Shown: in pieces, positions 1-10,789 of the stretch
Position numbering within the stretch: the stretch's first letter is position 1
Layout of the letters: every line of letters begins with the position of its first letter
Assembly: GCA_028023455.1 (NCBI GenBank)
Contig: JAQFVV010000036.1
Coordinates: forward strand, 5,141,576 to 5,205,575
Length of the DNA stretch: 64,000 nucleotides
Direction: 5' to 3'
From: Epiperipatus broadwayi
Taxonomy: Eukaryota > Onychophora > Udeonychophora > Euonychophora > Peripatidae
Made by a program: the position numbers and the translations under genes
The notes under the pieces: generated by a model
Told to the model about the DNA's origin: nothing
The model's input: the letters and a program-made list of their open reading frames with translations, nothing else
Database searches by the model: none

Positions 1-408
1 TATTAAATCTTTTTTTTAAAAAAAAAAGGTGTATTACTTAATTCTTTTGACTAATTAAAATATAGCTTACTAACGGAGGAAAAAAGAAAGTATTCATAGA
101 GGAATTATAATGTCAATGGGCTAATTTAGCGGCTTCAATCTCTCCACGCTGTGCCATGACTTTCCATCGATGAAATAACACGCATTCTTTTGAATAAAAT
201 GGACTGCAAAACTGGAAGGTAATTTTTATGAAATACTAAAACATATTTATCATACGTTATAAAGTGGAATTATGAAATAATTACATATAATTTGTTTTGT
301 AAAATATTAAAACATGTTTATCATACGTTATAAAATGAAGTTATGAAATAGTTATACGCAAATTTATTTATAAAAATATTTGAACGTATGTACTATATGG
401 ATTAGAAA

Positions 409-795
409 TGCTTTAATTACTAAATGATAAGTGCTCCCCAAGCCAAACAGAATTTATGTAGATGAATATACTTTATATTTGACTAAATTATAAATGCTTT
501 AATTACTAAATGATAAGTGCTCCACAAGCCAAACAGAATTTATGTATATGAATATACCTTTATGTTTGACTAAATTATAAATGCTTTAATTACTAAATGA
601 TAAGTGCTCCACAAGCCAAACAGAATTTATGTATATGAATATACCTTTATGTTTGACTAAATTATGAATGCTTTAATTACTAAATGATAAGTGCTCCACA
701 AGCCAAACAGAATTTATGTAGATGAATATACTTTTATATTTGACTAAATTATAAATGCTTTAATTACCAAATGATGAATGCTCCACAAACCAAGA
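409..795 (+). repeat. ~87-bp tandem array inside LTR-A
   Basis: Between four and five head-to-tail units. Each contains AAATGCTTTAATTACTAAAT and then TGCTCCACAAGCCAAACAG. The same array lies at about 4945-5330 and, more diverged, at 13850-14345 in the solo LTR. The array is therefore part of the LTR family rather than a local expansion. Confidence 0.85.
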
Positions 796-885
796 ATTGC
801 TGAATTTAAATGTTTACCAATCAGTAATAATTCATAAGATAACGAAATGTTATATAAATCATAAATGCTTAACTGCTACCAAACT

Positions 886-1225
886 TCTTCTCATAAAGGA
901 ATACAAAAATAAACTATTGTTGAATTGGAATATTTTCAAGCTTCTTCTCATAAAGGAATACAAAAATAAACTATTGTTGAATTGGAATATTTCCAAGCTT
1001 CTTCTCATAAAGGAATACAAAAATAAACTATTGTTGAATTGGAACATTTCCAAGCTTCTTCTCATAAAGGAATACAAAAATGAACTATTGTTGAATTAGG
1101 ATGTTTCCAAGTCTCTTATCATAAATGAATTCAAAATGAACTATTGTTGGATTGGAATATTTCCAAACTTCTTCTCATAAAGGAATTCAAAATGAACTAT
1201 TGTTGAATTACACTGTTTCCAAATG
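886..1225 (+). repeat. 57-bp tandem array inside LTR-A
   Basis: About six units containing CTTCTTCTCATAAAGGAAT and ACTATTGTTGAATTGGAAT. The 57-bp period is a multiple of three, so both strands show artificial open frames with a 19-residue repeat. Matching arrays lie at about 5418-5757 and 14430-14890. Confidence 0.85.
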
Positions 1226-1744
1226 TCTTCTCATAATGAACGTGTAAACGAACTATTGATAAAGAATAAAGAACTGCTTCTAGCTCTTTCATAAGTAAAA
1301 TGAAAGAGAGTAATCATGTGGATAGAAATGAACTTTGTTAGAAATTGCTAATTAATTGTTATTTAATAATTTTTTTTTTGTTACTAAAAATTAAATTGGT
1401 TATCCAGTTCTCCAGTTTTGTTTTATTTTATTGCATTACTCACCAATTATAGCACTGGTTCATGAGAATCTCATGCTTACTGAGCTACGTCTGACATAAC
1501 TAGACCTAGGCCAGTCAGGTTGTAGTAAGACGGAACTCTAATGGCGCTGTTTGGAAAACCAAACATATAAATGTTTAGATGTTCCCAGTTTTTATGGTAC
1601 TACATCCTCTGATGAGCAAGAAATATTGTTGTAGGAGGCATTAACATCTGCATTAGGAATGTCAATTGATAGTTCCTTCCTACAGCATGCTCATCAGAAA
1701 ATTGTTACAACTGATGTAATAAAAGGGTTGTATGGCGGTCTGGT

Positions 1745-2012
1745 TACATTTGGCGCCCAACATGGGGCCTTATCTGTCATAGGCACCGGTTACATTTGTC
1801 ATCCAACTGTGAGGCTTTATCCAGCTAGCCTAACCATAGGCAGCTATTACATTGTCATCCAACTGTGAGGCTTTATCCAGCTAGCCTAACCATAGGCACC
1901 TATTACATTGTCATCTTACTGTGAGGCCTTATCTGGCTAGCATACTCATAGACCGGTTAATTTGCCACCTTACTGTGAAGCCTTATCTAGCTAGCCTACT
2001 CATGGGCATAAG
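1745..2012 (+). repeat. Leader array of five LTR-end/primer-site-like units
   Basis: After the primer site, four more diverged units follow. Each has TTACA-like bases, then a primer-site-like box, then TTATC. Starts are at about 1745, 1790, 1847, 1903 and 1957, giving spacings of roughly 45-57 bp. The second box reads TGTCATCCAACTGTGAGGC. Only the first matches a tRNA end well. A short open frame at 1659-1868 runs through this array and is not a gene. Confidence 0.7.
1751..1768 (+). other. Primer-binding site, tRNA-Lys type
   Basis: TGGCGCCCAACATGGGGC lies two bases after the LTR end. It differs at one position from the known lysine-tRNA(1,2) primer site (TGGCGCCCAACGTGGGGC). Minus-strand DNA synthesis of the retrotransposon would be primed here. 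Position and sequence together make this a confident call and fix the element's orientation as +. Confidence 0.85.
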
Positions 2013-2211
2013 CAGATCATGATTCTGTGATATGAACAGTGCATATGATGTAGTGATGTAATTTGTTCAGGAAGGATAAAAAAATAAAAGTTTAAAAGAA
2101 CAACACAAAAATGAATGGCATAAAGAATGAAACAGGCATTTCAAAGAAGATGGAGTAAGGTCATGGTGTGGATGGAGAGAGAAGCTTACTGATTCAGAAA
2201 ACAAAGGAAAA

Positions 2212-3512
2212 ATGGTAAACATGGAGGCTCAGAAAACAGAAAAGATAGCTATGATAGCTCAGATAATAGAAATTATAAAAGCAGACCAAAAGAAAAGAGA
2301 TAAACAGAGAGAAGAAGATAAAAAGAAAAGAGACAAACAAAGAGAAGAAGATATCAAATGGAGAGAAGAAGATAAAAGGAAAAGAGACAAACAAAGAGAA
2401 GAAGATATCAAATGGAGAGAAGAAGATAAAAAGAAAAGAGACAAACAAAGAGAAGAAGATATCAAACAGAGAGAAGAAGATAAATAGAAAAGAGAAAACA
2501 AAGAGAAGAAGATATCAAATGAAGAGAAGAATATAACCAAAAATGGGATAAACAAAGAGAAGAATATAACCAAAAATGGGATAAACAAAGAGAAGAATAT
2601 AACCAAAAATGGGATAAACAAAGAGAGGAAGATAACCAAAAATGGGATAAACAAAAAGAAGAAGATATCAAACAAAGAGAAGAATATAACAAGCAAGCAA
2701 AATTTGAGATTGTTAAAAAGGAAGAAATTGAAATTACAAAGAGTGATCTTGAAATTGTCAGTCTACCTTCAGGAAAACTTCTGATTGTGGAATATACCTC
2801 TAAAATTGAAAATAAAGAAACAGTATATACAGAAGCTGAGAATGAAATTGTATCAAATACAGTAAAAGAGTTTCAAATGGATGAAAATGAATCTAATAAA
2901 GCAAAATTAAAATCTTCTGATCTTCAAGAAGATGAAAAACGTGAAAATGAACATAATCAAAATATAACAAAGGGACTGTCCAATATAGAAGAAAATGTTT
3001 CAGAAAAATTGTCTGATATATGCTATGAAATAGTAAAGGAGATAGAGAAAGAAACCATAAAATGGAAAGAAAAGTGTGTTAGTCCTCACCCATATATAAA
3101 AATTATAAACAAAAGCTTAATAAACTCAAATCAAAAATTGAGTACAGAAAAAAAATATATAAAGACAGTTATTAAAAATATAGTTGCTTATGCAGGAAAA
3201 GACACCAAAAAGGAATCTGAAAACTCAGGATTTATCAGTGTGAAAGAAATTAAACAACAAGAAACCTTTGCAAATACCAAAAAAATAATTACTATGGCAG
3301 AAGAACCATTTAAAAGGAAACTTTTATGTAAAAATGAAATACCACCATGGAAGAGGAATAGGAGAAAATTCACAGATGGTGTTCATGGTCCATATTGGAT
3401 GCGTATAATTAGAAGATCAAACAGTAACAAGGATCTCCAAAGAGAATACAGAAGTGAAGAAGCAAGACATCACAGTAATGTTGAACATGATAAATTTTCA
3501 ACAAAGAGATGA
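2212..3512 (+). pseudogene. Gag-like coiled-coil frame of LTR-A element (frameshifted)
   Basis: The internal region of the LTR-A element has one protein-like stretch in two frames. Frame one, 2212-2487 (91 aa), starts at an ATG and becomes an 18-residue repeat built on KRDKQREED and IKWREED. Frame two is open from 2523 to 3512 after a TGA at 2520. It starts with about five 11-residue REEYNQKWDKQ repeats and continues as an acidic and basic coiled-coil-like protein. The C-terminus is basic (PPWKRNRRKF, then RRSNSNKD). A single indel near 2485-2522 would join them. I see no protease, reverse transcriptase, integrase or CCHC zinc knuckle. By position this corresponds to gag, but sequence alone does not prove homology. 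The element looks non-autonomous, relying on enzymes from a related copy elsewhere. Confidence 0.5.
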
Positions 3513-4188
3513 TCCAGAAGTATGTCACCTCATAATATAAAAGAGGACTATAGGAGAACTGATCATGATCCTCAGTTCCCCAAACCAGGTTGCAGTTATG
3601 ATTCAGAATAAAATAGAGATAGCTGATGGAAAAGGGTTTGTGAGTGTGGTGTAGTGATGCATGAACTTGTGTTTTTCATGTTGAGATGGTGGATGATTGA
3701 GCAGAGCTGCTTGGATGCATTGTGTTATGATGCTCCGAAGTATATGCTCGGCACTATCCAGACCTGGATGTTGTGCTTCAAGAGTAGTCCAGCAGTGCGT
3801 ATATATAGGTCTCATGGATAGACCTTGGTCTCATGGATAGGCCAAATGATAGCCCCTAAGACTCACTGGAGCTGAGCAGGGTTGGCTGAATGCCAAATTG
3901 ATTTTTTTTTTCTCTGGCTCCTATTCTTGGTTGGATGATGCTTCTAGGTACAAGAGAGGTAGTGCTTAAAAATGAGATATTTTCTCGTGACGTCATGAGG
4001 CGGTGTGTACTGGTAGTTTGTGCTTGGCCATCTATTTGTCCCAGCATTGGAGGCTATGGTTCATGTATTCACTTTTCCAGCTCATCTTACCTATTCATCA
4101 GCATATCTAAAACCAGGCAGTACTGAGAAATAATGTGTATAGTATATGGAATGAAATCGTACTTCCAGGCGATTTCATCCCAAAATTT
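3513..4188 (+). other. Noncoding 3' part of the LTR-A internal region
   Basis: No protein frame is recognisable. It has a near-duplicated TCTCATGGATAG box (about 3811-3842) and a small hairpin with GAAATCG/CGATTTC arms at about 4153-4177. It runs into a purine-rich stretch just before the 3' LTR. Confidence 0.5.
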
Positions 4189-4200
4189 GGTGAGGGGTAA
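4189..4200 (+). other. Polypurine tract before 3' LTR
   Basis: GGTGAGGGGTAA lies immediately upstream of the TGAAACAGAT start of the LTR at 4201. Position and purine richness fit the plus-strand primer of an LTR retrotransposon. Confidence 0.6.
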
Positions 4201-6281
4201 TGAAACAGATATGCTGTCCCTCATATAAATATTCATAAGACCCCCCCCCATTTAAAAATGTCTAGCGTGATTCAGTCTAATTGGAAACGCAATAAAGTTG
4301 TGATTCGTTAAAAATGAAAAATAAAATCATATTTTTGATTTTTAGTATTGATGGATTTAAATAAAATGTTATATCGTCTTATTTTTTTTTTTTTTTATCT
4401 GTCTCAATAAAAAAAAAAGAAATTAATTATCCAATCATTAAAAAGAAAGAAAAAAGATACTTGAGTTAAACTGAGGCAGTATTCAAATTAGACACGTCGT
4501 GGGAAGAAAAGAACTTTTTTTTCTCTCTCGTCTTACACAGAGAGGCAGAATATATTAAATCTTTTTTTTTTAAAAAAAAAGGTGTATTACTTAATTCTTT
4601 TGACTCATTAAAATGAAAAAAGAAAGTATTCATAGAGGAATTATAATGTCAATGGGCTAATTTAGCGGCTTCAATCTCTCCACGCTGTGCCATGACTTTC
4701 CATCGATGAAATAACCCGCATTCTTTTGAATAAAATGGACTGCAAAACTGGAAGGTAATTTTTATAAAATACTTAAACATATTTATCATACGTTATAAAG
4801 TGGAATTATGAAATAATTACATATAATTTGTTTTGTAAAATATTAAAACATGTTTATCATACATTATAAAATGAAGTTATGAAATAGTTATACGCAAATT
4901 TATTTATAAAAATATTTGAACGTATGTACTATATGGATTAGAAATGCTTTAATTACTAAATGATAAGTGCTCCACAAGCCAAACAGAATTTATGTAGATG
5001 AATATACTTTATATTTGACTAAATTATAAATGCTTTAATTACTAAATGATAAGTGCTCCACAAGCCAAACAGAATTTATGTATATGAATATACCTTTATG
5101 TTTGACTAAATTATAAATGCTTTAATTACTAAATGATAAGTGCTCCACAAGCCAAACAGAATTTATGTATATGAATATACCTTTATGTTTGACTAAATTA
5201 TGAATGCTTTAATTACTAAATGATAAGTGCTCCACAAGCCAAACAGAATTTATGTAGATAAATATACTTTTATATTTGACTAAATTATAAATGCTTTAAT
5301 TACCAAATGATGAATGCTCCACAAACCAAGAATTGCTGAATTTAAATGTTTACCAATCAGTAATAATTCATAAGATTATGAAATGTTATATAAATCATAA
5401 ATGCTTAACTGCTACCAAACTTCTTCTCATAAAGGAATACAAAAATAAACTATTGTTGAATTGGAATATTTTCAAGCTTCTTCTCTTAAAGGAATACAAT
5501 AAACTATTGTTGAATTGGAATATTTCCAAGCTTCTTCTCATAAAGGAATACAAAAATAAACTATTGTTGAATTGGAACATTTCCAAGCTTCTTCTCATAA
5601 AGGAATACAAAAATGAACTATTGTTGAATTAGGATGTTTCCAAGTCTCTTATCATAAATGAATTCAAAATGAACTATTGTTGGATTGGAATATTTCCAAA
5701 CTTCTTCTCATAAAGGAATTCAAAATGAACTATTGTTGAATTACACTGTTTCCAAATGTCTTCTCATAATGAACGTGTAAACGAACTATTGATAAAGAAT
5801 AAAGAACTGCTTCTAGCTCTTTCATAAGTAAAATGAAAGAGAGTAATCATGTGGATAGAAATGAACTTCATTAGAAATTGCTAATTAATTGTTATTTAAT
5901 AAATTTTTTTTTGTTACTAAAAATTAAATTGGTTATCCAGTTCTCCAGTTTTGTTTTATTTTATTGCATCACTCACCAATTATAGCACTGGTTCATGAGA
6001 ATCTCATGCTTACTGAGCTACGTCTGACATAACTAGACCTAGGCCAGTCAGGTTGTAGTAAGACGGAACTCTAATGGCGCTGTTTGGAAAACCAAACATA
6101 TAAATGTTTAGATGTTCCCAGTTTTTATGGTACTACATCCTCTGATGAGCAGGAAATATTGTTGTAGGAGGCATTAACATCTGCATTAGGAATGTCAATT
6201 GATAGTTCCTTCCTACAGCATGCTCATCAGAAAATTGTTACAACTGATGTAATAAAAGGGTTGTATGGCGGTCCGGTTACA
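4201..6281 (+). mobile_element. LTR-A, 3' LTR (complete, ~2.08 kb)
   Basis: Starts TGAAACAGAT and ends GGTCCGGTTACA, i.e. TG...CA. The same start and end occur in the solo LTR at 12941-15410, which confirms both edges. Contains the 87-bp and 57-bp arrays and a CTGATGAGCA/TGCTCATCAG inverted pair near the 3' end. The flank continues as ATATAT. The matching target duplication at the 5' side is outside the window. Confidence 0.85.
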
Positions 6282-6842
6282 ATATATAAAATAAATGTGG
6301 TTTTATTATTAAATTCTATCAAGGCATATACAAACAAGATAAAATATCGAATGCTCTGAAAGACAGGCTAATTTTCTAATAGAGTTTTTAAAAAGGGAGA
6401 AGAATTTCCTTCAGCTGATGACTCACCTAAGTAACTCTGGTTTGTATCTTCAAAAGTTTCAAAACATACATCAAATAAAATATTCTTGCATGAATCAACA
6501 ACCCAGTGAGAATGAGCATCCACTAGTATATTGAACTAGTGATGTCAGTTGTCTGAGAACACTGCATGGGTCACATTCAAGGACCAAGGTTGATTTCATA
6601 AAAGCAGAAAAAAACATGATATAAAGAATATGATGAAGTATGAATTGATTCAATATGGGAGAAAACTTAAATTCCCAATTTAACGTAAATAGAAATTTTA
6701 AAAAAAAATACTCAGGTGTAAGTAATTTAAAATTTAAAACAAAATCAAGAGGCAATCAAATCTCAGATTTAATAAATGAAAACAGAAATATATAACTGGT
6801 GAATCACCAACCAAACGATTGGCCAAAACTAAACTGCTATAT
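6282..6842. other. A+T-rich sequence, nothing recognised
   Basis: Unique-looking sequence between the LTR-A element and a hammerhead-bearing repeat. The 86-codon minus frame at 6495-6755 has no recognisable motif. The last ~60 bp may already belong to the repeat that follows. Confidence 0.4.
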
Positions 6843-7140
6843 AATAATTAAAAGTCTCAGTAGAGGTTGCTGGAGGGTTGCATTAGATCCTAAGATCTAG
6901 GTGCAGTGCTCTCAGATCCAAGGTTCCTCACTGATGAAGGCCACAAGCCAGAAACTAGTCTGAGGATATTGGATGTGTAGGCACTAGATGGGCATTTTAT
7001 GCACAAGCCTTCTGGTATCCACTGATTACTCTGGCTTGCACAGAGTGGCAATACTGTATGGAGAGTTTTGCCTGTTTTAATAACATTATAAGCAAGCCTA
7101 AGAAATGGTGATCATGTGATGTTGATTGGTTTAAAACCAT
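6843..7140 (+). repeat. HH-1 repeat with hammerhead-like motif
   Basis: Interspersed repeat of about 300 bp. In order it holds a CTAAGATCTAGGTGCAGTG segment, a hammerhead-like fold (6925-6966), a CACAAGCCTTCTGGTATCCA segment, and a tail with GAGAGTTTTGCCTGTTTTAA then GGTGATCATGTGATGTT. Related copies lie at 27841-27935 (+), 48356-48855 (-, dimer-like) and 52183-52242 (-). It encodes no protein and has no poly-A tail. Together with the ribozyme fold this suggests a retrozyme-like noncoding element. Confidence 0.65.
6925..6966 (+). ncRNA. Hammerhead ribozyme-like motif (type I), HH-1
   Basis: All core pieces are in order. Stem I is TCCTCA (6925-6930) with TGAGGA (6961-6966). The core CTGATGA is at 6931-6937. 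Stem II is GGC/GCC (6939-6941, 6947-6949) around CACAA. GAAA is at 6951-6954, then a minimal stem III C-TA-G and the GTC cleavage triplet (6958-6960). Weak points are an A/A mismatch at the first stem II position, where natural hammerheads have G-C, and a two-base stem III loop. Very short stem III is known in metazoan hammerheads. Self-cleavage is untested. Confidence 0.6.
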
Positions 7141-9120
7141 TTTATAGTAATCTTTCATCATCCAGTTTATGCTTATGTGACCAAGGTAAAATGCCTGATA
7201 TATTTATAATAAAAATCATACATGGATCATATATATATATATATATTCCAAATAATTTAATGATAAAAATAACAAAATGTATATATTAATTAATCAGTAG
7301 CACTTTTAATTATATAATGATCCTTATCAATTGTAAAGTAATATAGAAGTTTAATATCACATGGTTTTCCATGAGCTATCTCTATGTCTATCAGTATTTG
7401 CTGCTTGTCAATTTATTATAATATCCTTGAACTTACTTATCAGTATTGCTTCCCTAATTTATCTTTTTTTTTTAAAAAATTTTTCTATTAATATTTTTAT
7501 ATTATTTACATTAAAAGTAAATTTAAAATTACAAGATTTTTTATGGTCTGTGTTAATTTAATGATAAATATGCAACTATAGCTAATTCCTGCCTAGTCCA
7601 ATTATAATCTCTCGGCACACTTGATTTCAGAAAAATCTCAGCTTTAACTCATATTTTCCACTTTTTATGAGGTAGTAAAATGTGCCTGGAACTCAATTTT
7701 CACAGCTTTTAAATCAGATTTAAACTCAGAAGTCACTTAAGTATCAGAACTTTAGTTATCATTTACTGTCTTCTTCCTTCTTGGTTTTCTTTTCTTAGAT
7801 GTTTGAAATGTGTGAATTCATTAGAAGTTGAGACATCACTCTCTACATGAAAGGTCTGAACCATTTCAGACTTGTTTCAACATCCAGTGGGCATGGATTC
7901 CTGCATTAGATGACCAGGAACAATTTTTAAATATGGTAATATGGAAGAAGTGTAAGAATTCCCGTGAAAAAGGATAGATAATTATTGAGTAATAGATTGT
8001 GGCAAAAGTTTGGAACTCATGACTTTTAAATACCACACTGCTGACCAAAGGGTGATCTTTAACTATATGGGTTCTTGCTTTGCAAAAGAAACATTGAGGT
8101 AAAATTCCTCTAAAAGTTATTATCAAAAGAAAAAATCAGTGACATGAAGGGTCGGGATGTTAGTTGGCCAATTATTTTATTTAATGTTATACTAAATATG
8201 GTTGTGTTGATTAATTCTGGAGCACTAGCCCTTTTCTCTAGCAAGTATTTGAAGTTTGATATGGTACCAAACTTATTAAGCAGATATTGAAGATCTGTAC
8301 CATTGAAATCAACATAACTGTTCTTAATTTGAACAGTAAGCTATACAGACCTATCAATACCAATATAACACAATAATTTATTGTTAAAGAAATAAAGTTT
8401 TTTTTTAAAAATAATTATTTTTGAATAGCATTAAGGAATTATGAAAAGATATATCTAATGATAAGTTGCAGCAAAACTATGTAAATAATGTTCCATAATT
8501 TTATCCAGTAAGAACTGGATAAAATTCTTCTAATGGAAACTGCACTTCTAAGTGTAATACTGAGTGTCTTAGTAGAACTTTTTAAAAAAAATTAACTAAA
8601 GCAGGGGCACCATTAAATTAAATTTGTTTGTATAAATGATATAGATATTGATCAATAGTCATAGAAGCAAAACTGGATTCATTTATAGATAAAATTTTAT
8701 TTAGAATCATGATTTAGCAGATTAGACACATCATTATCAGCGATTTGGGGAACTTTCATGAATTTGCAATGCATTCATCATAATTTATTTTTTGCTCTTC
8801 CATTTTAAATTTGTATATAAAAATTAGGATTTGGCATGTCATTTCCACAATTTTCTAACTTATTTAACAGATGATTAGTATTAGCAACAGATTTGCAAAG
8901 ATTGTGATCAATTTAGAAGAAATGTTTAAATTAATACCACTAACATTATTAACACTTAAGGCATGAAAGATTTTCACATTATTAATATCACTGGTGAATG
9001 AATTAGAAACAAAAAAAATTAATAAGCATTTGATGACTTCTTTCATGGCATGAATAATAGATTCTATGTTTCATTTAATGTAATCCATAGAATGTAATGG
9101 TAATGCAGATATTTCACCAT
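7141..9120. other. A+T-rich stretch, no gene recognised
   Basis: Short TA run at about 7229-7246. Frames at 7361-7561, 7866-8126 and 8864-9046 are short, low-complexity and without family motifs. I see no repeat shared with the rest of the window. Confidence 0.4.
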
Positions 9121-9122
9121 CA

Positions 9123-9225
9123 TTTTTTTTCCCATATGTCCAAACATCAGCCGTGAAGCAAACCCGCGACAACTGTTTGCAAGCAACTGCACTGACCTCT
9201 CGGCTACCAAAGCTTGGGTGAAAGC
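9123..9225 (-). mobile_element. SINE-a, tRNA-derived copy (minus)
   Basis: Read on the minus strand it has an A-box-like GGTAGCCGAGAGGTCAG (about 9193-9209) and a B-box-like CGCGGGTTTGCTTCACGG (about 9151-9168), ending in an A run (T8 at 9123-9130 on +). It matches the better copy at 22874-22979. Possible target duplications TTTCACCAT/TTTTACCAT flank it with one mismatch. The A box resembles tRNA-Ser or tRNA-Leu. Confidence 0.65.
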
Positions 9226-9514
9226 ATTGAATCTTTTACCATGGCTAATTTTTACTAACAGTCATTATAAGAGAAGAAAGATATCTTTGCAGATATTTAT
9301 TTATCTAACTCACTCCAGAGCTTATTAGAAGGAGGGCAGTTTCTAGTCCAATCCTGAACCAATCAGATCAACAAGCTCCAAGGTTCTCTAGCAAAAAAAA
9401 AAAAAACTTAATATAGGATCAGAAACACAAGCAACATAGTCAAATAGATGCTATCTAGTGATCAACAAGAAGAGTTGTGTGTATCAAAATATAAAGGTAA
9501 GGATATAAAAGTAA

Positions 9515-10245
9515 ATGTAGATTATTTAATTCATCTCTATAGTTCAGAGGATGTGGTTGTTTTATCAAATAATTTTTCAGAGCTTTAGAAAATAAATCAA
9601 TAGTCATGAGTTGAAAGTAAAAAAGATAAATGCTAAAATGATTAAAGTCATGTTCAATTGGATTTTTCAGAAGAGGCAAATAAAGAATCGGCATCTACAA
9701 ATATTTTGGTCAGATTATTAATAAAGATGGAAACATAATGAATGAAGTTAATCAGATAATTAAACTTGGATAGATGGTTTTTAATGAAAATAACAATATT
9801 AAGAGAAAATGTTCCCATTTATATAAAAAATGTTTTATTCATATTAGATTTTGCATATGAATAAGAGATTTGAACACTAAATGCAATACAGACACCTCAC
9901 ACTGTTCAACAAAATATAGAGATGTATGTTAGAAATAACAAGTTCATAAATGAATGTAACAAAGAGGTAACAATGATTTCATTGAACAAATTAAAAGATT
10001 AAAGTAGGCAAGGATGGATATATAAATAAAAGATATAATAATACATAGACAATTAAAGTTTTAAATTAGATCACAAAAGCTTGTAAAAGATCTGCAAACA
10101 GAACACGTGGAAAACAGATCAAATAATGAAATTAATATGTGAAGAAGAGATGCTATAAATCGCAGCTGTATTAAACTTAAAGAGATCTCCATCCTGCCAC
10201 GAACTGATATTGATTTGAAAATAATAGTGATGATATATGTAGGAT
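9515..10245 (+). pseudogene. Decayed RTE-type LINE fragment (RT thumb to 3' end)
   Basis: Corresponds to about 21300-22085 of the better LINE copy. Recognisable pieces include a DVVVLSNN stretch after the degenerate catalytic box, KINAKMIKVMFN, a TACAAATATTTTGGTCAGAT stretch matching the YKYLGQI region, and the 3' end with GAGATCTCCATCCTGCCACG. Many stops and indels make it nonfunctional. The 5' truncation is typical of LINE integration. Confidence 0.7.
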
Positions 10246-10324
10246 AGATATTAATGTAGAAAAATGATGTATTAGTTTAAAAAGCATAATGCTGGCTATA
10301 TCTGTTATCCTTTATTATTTAGCC

Positions 10325-10781
10325 CAGGGGTGGTCAACTTTTGTGTTCATAAGATCTACTTTTTATTTTAAAATTGTTTTGCGATCGACTTGTTGTCATA
10401 GACGTAGTCTAAGTGGAGGGAGGTGTGAAATACATACCATTTTTATATATCTAGTAAAATATAACAATTATATAACGGGCCAAAAAACTCATGTCGGGGG
10501 AATTAAAGCAACATGAGTAATTATTAACAATATTTATTAATTCAAATTAGCTACATTAAATCAAGATTAAAAATATTATTTTCAATAATGATAGGACTTA
10601 GTGGACTTCACCTCTCTAGAATTGAAAAAAAATTAGAACAAAAATAACAAAAAAAACTTAGAAAAATTTACTTAATTTGTTTCACTCGTTACCCGCAGCT
10701 CTTGCCAGATTGCCCTCGCGATCAACCAAAAATGGCTTTGCGATCGACTGGTGGATCACGATCGACTTGTTGGACACCCTG
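10325..10781. mobile_element. Short hAT-like non-autonomous element
   Basis: Starts CAGGGGTGGTCAAC and ends GTTGGACACCCTG, which are imperfect terminal inverted repeats of the hAT CAGNG...CNCTG type. GCGATCGACTTGTTG-like boxes occur near both ends. It is flanked by an 8-bp duplication with one mismatch, ATTTAGCC (10317-10324) and ATTTAGAC (10782-10789), the length expected for hAT. At 457 bp it has no transposase. The 75-codon frame at 10289-10516 crosses its left end and is not a gene. Confidence 0.75.
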
Positions 10782-10789
10782 ATTTAGAC

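Larger units (their letters stand above)
1..1748 (+). mobile_element. LTR-A, 5' LTR (start cut off by the window edge)
   Basis: Near-identical to 4553-6281, so these are the two LTRs of one element. The window begins inside the LTR; comparison with the 3' copy puts about 352 bp to the left. The LTR ends in GGTTACA at 1748, the CA end expected of an LTR. Two bases later lies a primer-binding site (1751-1768). Inside are two tandem arrays: an ~87-bp unit (about 409-795) and a 57-bp unit (about 886-1225). The two LTRs differ by a few substitutions and small indels, one being ~20 bp near 60-80 that is missing from the 3' copy. This suggests a fairly recent insertion. Confidence 0.85.

Noticed and set aside
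409-795. CRISPR-like array
   Set aside because: Units are contiguous tandem repeats without unique spacers, in an animal LTR.
797-1099. Open frame with a 19-residue repeat (also 5333-5632, and antisense frames)
   Set aside because: Produced by the 57-bp tandem array, whose length is a multiple of three. Both strands are open, which marks an artefact.
1605-1640. CTGATGA...GAAA in LTR-A as a hammerhead
   Set aside because: Only four bases lie between the two core pieces, so no stem II can form, and the following bases do not pair as stem I. Same in all three LTR copies.
10289-10516. 75-codon frame as a gene
   Set aside because: Starts outside and runs into the hAT-like element. No motif and no conservation evidence.
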